Shown: positions 4,642 through 8,461 of the stretch, piece after piece
How the letters are laid out: every line of letters starts with the position of its first letter
Position numbering within the stretch: the stretch's first letter is position 1
NCBI GenBank assembly: GCA_002315375.1
Contig: DCHR01000033.1
Span: 22,084 to 30,544, forward strand
Source of the DNA: Treponema sp. UBA1747
GTDB lineage: Bacteria; Spirochaetota; Spirochaetia; Treponematales; Treponemataceae
Direction of reading: 5' to 3'
DNA: 8,461 nt
Notes under the pieces: model-generated
The model's database searches: none
What the model saw: the letters and a program-made list of their open reading frames with translations, nothing else
Told to the model about the DNA's origin: nothing
Position numbers and translations under genes: made by a program

Positions 4642-7310
4642 TAGTTATTTGTTACCATTTCGATAAGCTGATCTTTACTCCAGATAACTACAGGCTCTTC
4701 TGTAGTTGAAACATTAAAATCAACTTTTGTAACAAGGTTCATTGCGCGTGAAAGGCACAAAGGTCCTTCCGGAATAACAATCTCAATTAACGGATTAAAT
4801 GGTTTCTGAAGCACAGTTTTAATCTGTTCTGCGCTGAGCTTAATTGTTGCCTTATTAAACTCAAATTCCTGAGGATCAGATGCTTCAGTTCCAGGGAACA
4901 GGTCATACTTAAGCTTTAACTCTCTTACATTTCCGTCAGAATCAACAAACGGGAATTCAAAAGAAGTAAGTGTTACAGACATACTATCAATAATATCAAA
5001 AGCTTTTTCATAATCTTTTGTTTCAACTGGTCCTTTGCGGCTCAAAAGGTCATCTTTCCATTCATCAGGAACTGCTGAATCATCACCTGAAGAAGATTCC
5101 GGTGCAGATTCACCTTCAGCAGGTTCAGAAGCGGCTGAATTCTTAATAAAGTCATTTACATTAATTGTTGCACCACCTTCCTTAACTGTCAGTTCCAGAG
5201 GAATTTCTACGAATGCAACAACTTCAAGATTCTTTGGTTCGCTTTCTCCATCACCAAAAAGATCGTCATATGCGATTTCCATTGGTTCTGTTCCGGCACC
5301 AGTAATATTAAGGTTATAATCAACTTTAATACTTTCTGTTGCTGAAGTATCAAACAAAGGAGCCAGGTCAGCAGATGCACTTGCATCTTCAGCTTTAATT
5401 CTGTTTGTAACAACACCTTTTTCATCTGTTACAAGTTTAAGGCTTTCTGTTTTCAATTCGAGAGCCTGATTTTCTTTCAGAACTTCTACAGTTTTGCTTC
5501 CGTTTGTAAGGGAAACATTTCCTTTTACAGCCAGATGGTTCAAAGCATCAATTCCAGGGTTCTGTGCATAAATGAATACTGGGAGTTTATCAATAGAAAT
5601 TTGATTCAGAAGTCCGCTTGTTTTTTCATCCAGGCCCTTGAGCAGTTCACCAAAATTCAAACCTGTATCCATTCCGCCTTCAGGGCTGGCAATTGGAGTT
5701 TCACTTGTATTGATTTTGGAAACATCAATTTTCATTTTCTTCCATTTCAATTCAGGAACAACAGAAATAGAAAGTTCATATTTTTTTCCAGGTTCAATAT
5801 TTACAAGTCTGTAATTTCCGGTTTCTTCATTTTTGGCCAGATTTACAGTTCCATCAAAATCCAGTTTGGCATTTTTTGTTGCTTTGTAACCATCGAAAGC
5901 ATTTGTCTTCATTGTTGAAGTTTTTTCTACACCACCGGCAGGAATATCAAAACCATCGTCCAGAGCAAGATATTCAGACTTGAGTTTTACGCTGATATCA
6001 TTTCCTTCAGGGAAAGTATTGATTGTTGTTACCTTGAATTCTGATTCATCAAGCCAGATATCTGTTACATACTGAGAAACTTCATCAGGCATTGTAATCG
6101 GATCGATTTTTACCATGTTTGCAAAATCATATTTTGTAGAATCTACTTCAACGTAATTTACAGAATTTACGCGGAGCTGAACACCAAGGGTAATCAATTT
6201 TTCAAAATCGATTGTTCCATTTTCAACATCAATATTAATTGTTGGAGCAAATTCCAGAGTTCCCGACTTCAGTTTTTTGTTAGTAATTTCCTGAGTCCAG
6301 TTTACTTTTCCGCCTTCAACCCATTTTTCTCCTGCCAGAGAAAGGTCGTAAGTACAATTAAGATTTACACCTGTCCATTCAGAAGGAATCTGAAGTTTTG
6401 CAAGAAGAGTTCCTTTTCCGATTTCTGCTTCTGAAAGACCGTCGAAGGAAATATCAGAACTCTGTTTTGTCAGAGCCATATCCTTTATTGAATAATTAAC
6501 ACCAACTGCCTTCTGGATTACAGAATCTTCTGAAACCTCACCATAGAAAAGTTTTACTCCTTCATAAGATGTAAGTTTTGCTCCAGTGAAAGAAAGCTGC
6601 ATTCCATTCATAGAAACCCGTTTGCCGGCAAGATTGATTGAAGCTTTATAATTCAAAGTAACAGAATATGAAAGAAATTCCTTTACAACTGGTGTTGCAA
6701 GTTTTACGAAATCTGCATTTGAAGTAAGTCCGCCACTTGAAAGCTCAACAGAAGCAGTAGTATCTTCGATTTCTTCAAGATAAATATCCATACAACCTGA
6801 TGAATATTCAAAATATTCAAAGCTTTCATTATCTTCAGGAATACCTGTAATACTCATCGATGCATTAATCAAAGGACCACCGAACTTTACCATTCCGTTC
6901 AAACCATCAGCCAGTTCCTTTACATTCAGGTTTACAGACTGATCAAATGAAACAGAAGGAATTTCAACTTCCTGTTTGATCGAAAGGGCATCCATTGTCA
7001 GTTCCTGAATGTATGATGACATATCAATAGGAACAGTCATAAGTGGAACCTTTACAAGGAATTCCTGTGAGGTTTCTAAACCTTCAGGATTGTAATCGAA
7101 AACCCTCATAGAGCTTTCCGCAGGGAGCTGGGCCTGAATTGTGTCCACTCCAATGTACTCATTCAATGATTTCTGGATTTTGGCCACCGTAAAATTATAC
7201 GATGCACCAGTTCCTTTCAATGAAATTTTTTCCGGGAGTTTCCAGCTGCACCCTGTAACCAGAGCGGCACCGAGAATTGCCCCGACAGCAATAAGAAAAT
7301 TTCTTTTCAA
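4641..7310 (-). CDS. Large lipoprotein of unknown function (TTG start)
   Basis: An 889-residue exported protein that I do not recognise. The start is placed at TTG because GGAGG lies exactly 6 bases upstream and translation from there gives a model lipoprotein signal: K2, R3, a hydrophobic core, then LVTGC with lipidated Cys21. A longer in-frame version from ATG 7463 would add 51 charged residues ahead of the signal and overlap tex, so it is rejected. The mature part is dominated by beta-strand patterns without membrane spans. A possible repeated unit appears at 92-107 and 406-421 (T-x-P-x3-S-x-Y, then hydrophobics and Asp). An acidic Ser/Pro/Glu linker (724-751) separates a C-terminal domain of about 135 residues. 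The protein ends IEMVTNN. It lies 34 bases after tex and 10 before the barrel gene. It probably sits in the periplasm or on the outer membrane; serving as partner of the barrel protein is an inference. Confidence 0.82.
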   Translation of the reverse strand: MKRNFLIAVGAILGAALVTGCSWKLPEKISLKGTGASYNFTVAKIQKSLNEYIGVDTIQAQLPAESSMRVFDYNPEGLETSQEFLVKVPLMTVPIDMSSYIQELTMDALSIKQEVEIPSVSFDQSVNLNVKELADGLNGMVKFGGPLINASMSITGIPEDNESFEYFEYSSGCMDIYLEEIEDTTASVELSSGGLTSNADFVKLATPVVKEFLSYSVTLNYKASINLAGKRVSMNGMQLSFTGAKLTSYEGVKLFYGEVSEDSVIQKAVGVNYSIKDMALTKQSSDISFDGLSEAEIGKGTLLAKLQIPSEWTGVNLNCTYDLSLAGEKWVEGGKVNWTQEITNKKLKSGTLEFAPTINIDVENGTIDFEKLITLGVQLRVNSVNYVEVDSTKYDFANMVKIDPITMPDEVSQYVTDIWLDESEFKVTTINTFPEGNDISVKLKSEYLALDDGFDIPAGGVEKTSTMKTNAFDGYKATKNAKLDFDGTVNLAKNEETGNYRLVNIEPGKKYELSISVVPELKWKKMKIDVSKINTSETPIASPEGGMDTGLNFGELLKGLDEKTSGLLNQISIDKLPVFIYAQNPGIDALNHLAVKGNVSLTNGSKTVEVLKENQALELKTESLKLVTDEKGVVTNRIKAEDASASADLAPLFDTSATESIKVDYNLNITGAGTEPMEIAYDDLFGDGESEPKNLEVVAFVEIPLELTVKEGGATINVNDFIKNSAASEPAEGESAPESSSGDDSAVPDEWKDDLLSRKGPVETKDYEKAFDIIDSMSVTLTSFEFPFVDSDGNVRELKLKYDLFPGTEASDPQEFEFNKATIKLSAEQIKTVLQKPFNPLIEIVIPEGPLCLSRAMNLVTKVDFNVSTTEEPVVIWSKDQLIEMVTNN

Positions 7311-7316
7311 AATATG

Positions 7317-7321
7317 CCTCC
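7317..7321 (-). promoter_or_regulatory. Shine-Dalgarno site fixing the TTG start of the lipoprotein
   Basis: On the minus strand GGAGG is followed by CATATT and then TTG. Site and spacing are almost the same as for the downstream barrel gene (GGAGG, CAGAGA, ATG). No other in-frame start nearby has such a site, and no ATG occurs between this site and the lipobox. Confidence 0.8.
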
Positions 7322-7330
7322 TTTTTATTA

Positions 7331-7365
7331 AATCCTTTGTGAAATTACAACGCAGCAAAAGGATT
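7331..7365 (-). repeat. Inverted repeat across the tex stop codon
   Basis: AATCCTTT (7331-7338) and AAAGGATT (7358-7365) form perfect 8-base arms around a 19-base loop that contains the tex stop codon. Only two pairs per arm... GG/CC are G-C, so the stem is weak. No T-run follows on the minus strand, so it does not look like a terminator. It could protect or process the mRNA between tex and the lipoprotein, or be chance. Confidence 0.25.
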
Positions 7366-8461
7366 ATAACTCTCTCCGTTATCTGACGATTCATACCTTC
7401 GTCCGTTCGATAATTTTGTGTTATTACCTTTATTATATCCGTTGTTAGTGCCATTTGCACCACTTTTCTTAATTACAACAACTTTGCGTGCTCCTGAGTT
7501 ACTTCCAGCAGAGCGATTTGAAGCAGAACCTGTTCTTCCAGCGTCTGAATTTCCGCCTGAACTACGTTTTCCGCTCATTCCGCCCTGTCCAAGGCGGCTC
7601 ATGGCATCACTTTTAAGGGAAAGTGCAATACGGTGACGGTCTTTATCCAAGTCAATGATTACAAATTCCTTTACATCCCCTACTTTGATTACATCCAGAG
7701 GGTTTTCAATGAAGCTGTCTGAAAGTTCAGAAACGTGAACCAGAGCTGTATCGTGAATACCGATATCAACGAAAGCACCGAAGTCAACAACGTTCTTGAT
7801 TTTTCCTGTTACTGTCATGCCTTCGCGCAGGTCTTCGAACTGAAGGACACCTTTCTGCATGATAGGAGCAGGCATTCCGTCACGAGGGTCACGGTTAGGT
7901 TTCTGAAGTTCATCTACAATGTCTGTTACAGTCTGAAGTCCCAGGTTGTATTTTTCACACAAAGCCTTAAGCAAATCGTTTCCGATTTTTTCCTTTGACT
8001 GAACTTTTGGCAGGATTTCACGGGCCACTTCGTAGTTTTCAGGATGAACCCAGGTGTTATCAAGTGGATCTTTGCTTTCAGGAATCTTAAGGAAGCCTGC
8101 ACACTGTTCAAAAGCCTTTGGGCCAAGTCCAGGAACTTCCTTCAGGTTTTCACGACTCAGGATCTTTCCGTTCTTGTCACGGAAGTCTACAATCTTTTTA
8201 GCGGTACTCATGGTGATTCCAGAAACATAAGAGAGAAGCATGTATGAAGCTGTGTTCAGGTTTACTCCCACGTTATTTACAACTGAACCGACAACTTCAT
8301 CCAGTGTGTCGGAAAGCTTTTTCTGGTTTACGTCATGCTGGTAAAGACCGACACCGATTGCCTTAGGATCGATTTTAACAAGTTCTGCCAGAGGGTCCTG
8401 AAGGCGGCGACCCATAGAAATTGCACCGCGGATTGTCAGGTCCAGTTCAGGGAATTCTTTT
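7345..8461 (-). CDS. tex: Transcription accessory protein Tex, C-terminal half (runs off right edge)
   Basis: Tex is a cytoplasmic nucleic-acid-binding protein related to eukaryotic Spt6, linked to transcription and RNA handling. The window holds its last 371 complete codons of a family of about 720-780 residues; the N-terminal part lies outside. The fragment opens with the end of the YqgF-like domain (PELDLTIRGAISMGRRLQDP, then KAIGVGLYQHDV). Next is the helix-hairpin-helix region (about 8083-8262: LNTASYMLLSYVSGI, VPGLGPKAFEQCAGFLKI) and the DI-DEL-KPNRDPRDG stretch. The S1 RNA-binding domain follows (about 7612-7827: VVDFGAFVDIGIHDTALVHVSEL). A tail of about 88 residues, rich in Ser, Gly and Asn, contains KVVVIKK and ends NPFAAL. 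Methionines inside the fragment are internal, as family sequence continues upstream to the window edge. No terminator follows, so read-through into the lipoprotein gene is likely. Confidence 0.95.
   Translation of the reverse strand, partial: KEFPELDLTIRGAISMGRRLQDPLAELVKIDPKAIGVGLYQHDVNQKKLSDTLDEVVGSVVNNVGVNLNTASYMLLSYVSGITMSTAKKIVDFRDKNGKILSRENLKEVPGLGPKAFEQCAGFLKIPESKDPLDNTWVHPENYEVAREILPKVQSKEKIGNDLLKALCEKYNLGLQTVTDIVDELQKPNRDPRDGMPAPIMQKGVLQFEDLREGMTVTGKIKNVVDFGAFVDIGIHDTALVHVSELSDSFIENPLDVIKVGDVKEFVIIDLDKDRHRIALSLKSDAMSRLGQGGMSGKRSSGGNSDAGRTGSASNRSAGSNSGARKVVVIKKSGANGTNNGYNKGNNTKLSNGRRYESSDNGESYNPFAAL

Noticed and set aside
5035..5918. Open frames on the plus strand opposite the lipoprotein gene.
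   Set aside because: They lack ribosome sites and family motifs, and their composition mirrors the codon pattern of the real minus-strand gene.
7363..7368. Minus-strand TATAAT as a promoter for the lipoprotein gene.
   Set aside because: It is simply the Tyr-Asn codon pair in the Tex tail, with no -35-like hexamer at 16-18 bases; a second TATAAT at 7432-7437 is likewise inside tex and unsupported.
7311..7463. A 51-residue N-terminal extension of the lipoprotein from ATG 7463.
   Set aside because: It overlaps the tex coding end in another frame, has no ribosome site of note, and would bury the lipoprotein signal peptide that the GGAGG-preceded TTG at 7310 exposes.

Overview
The window is about 8.5 kb of AT-rich, densely coding bacterial DNA. 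Two broken genes sit at its edges, the start of ppdK on the left and the end of tex on the right, with five complete genes between them. The likeliest source is a spirochete of the Treponema type. The reasons are AT-rich coding sequence, strong GGAGG ribosome sites, a very large lipoprotein of no recognised family next to an outer-membrane barrel protein, and a MerR / Rsm22-family / DUF1015 set beside pyruvate phosphate dikinase. This assignment is inferred from overall gene character and was not tested by a search.

Left part (1-480): the first 112 codons of ppdK run leftward. They are followed by a 142-bp divergent intergenic region holding a good sigma-70-type promoter for ppdK (TTGACT, 17 bp, TATTAT). 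For the rightward genes it holds a perfect extended -10 (TGTTATAAT) that ends only six bases before an ATG, so the rightward mRNA may be leaderless.

Centre-left (481-3412, plus strand): a compact three-gene unit. It contains a DUF1015 protein, a short MerR-type DNA-binding protein, and a methyltransferase-like protein of the Rsm22/METTL17 family with a set of cysteines that could hold an Fe-S cluster. The last two genes overlap by ATGA. The unit may link a metabolic enzyme, a small regulator and a ribosome-assembly factor, but no target of the regulator is visible.

Centre-right (3425-8461, minus strand): tex (3' half), then an 889-residue lipoprotein starting at TTG, then a 401-residue outer-membrane protein. 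The gaps are 34 and 10 bases, each downstream gene has a GGAGG site, and the unit ends at an intrinsic terminator that lies inside the 3' coding end of the convergent Rsm22-family gene. The lipoprotein and barrel protein look like a two-component envelope module of unknown function and are the best candidates for undescribed biology here. No CRISPR array, tRNA, rRNA, insertion sequence or phage gene was seen.
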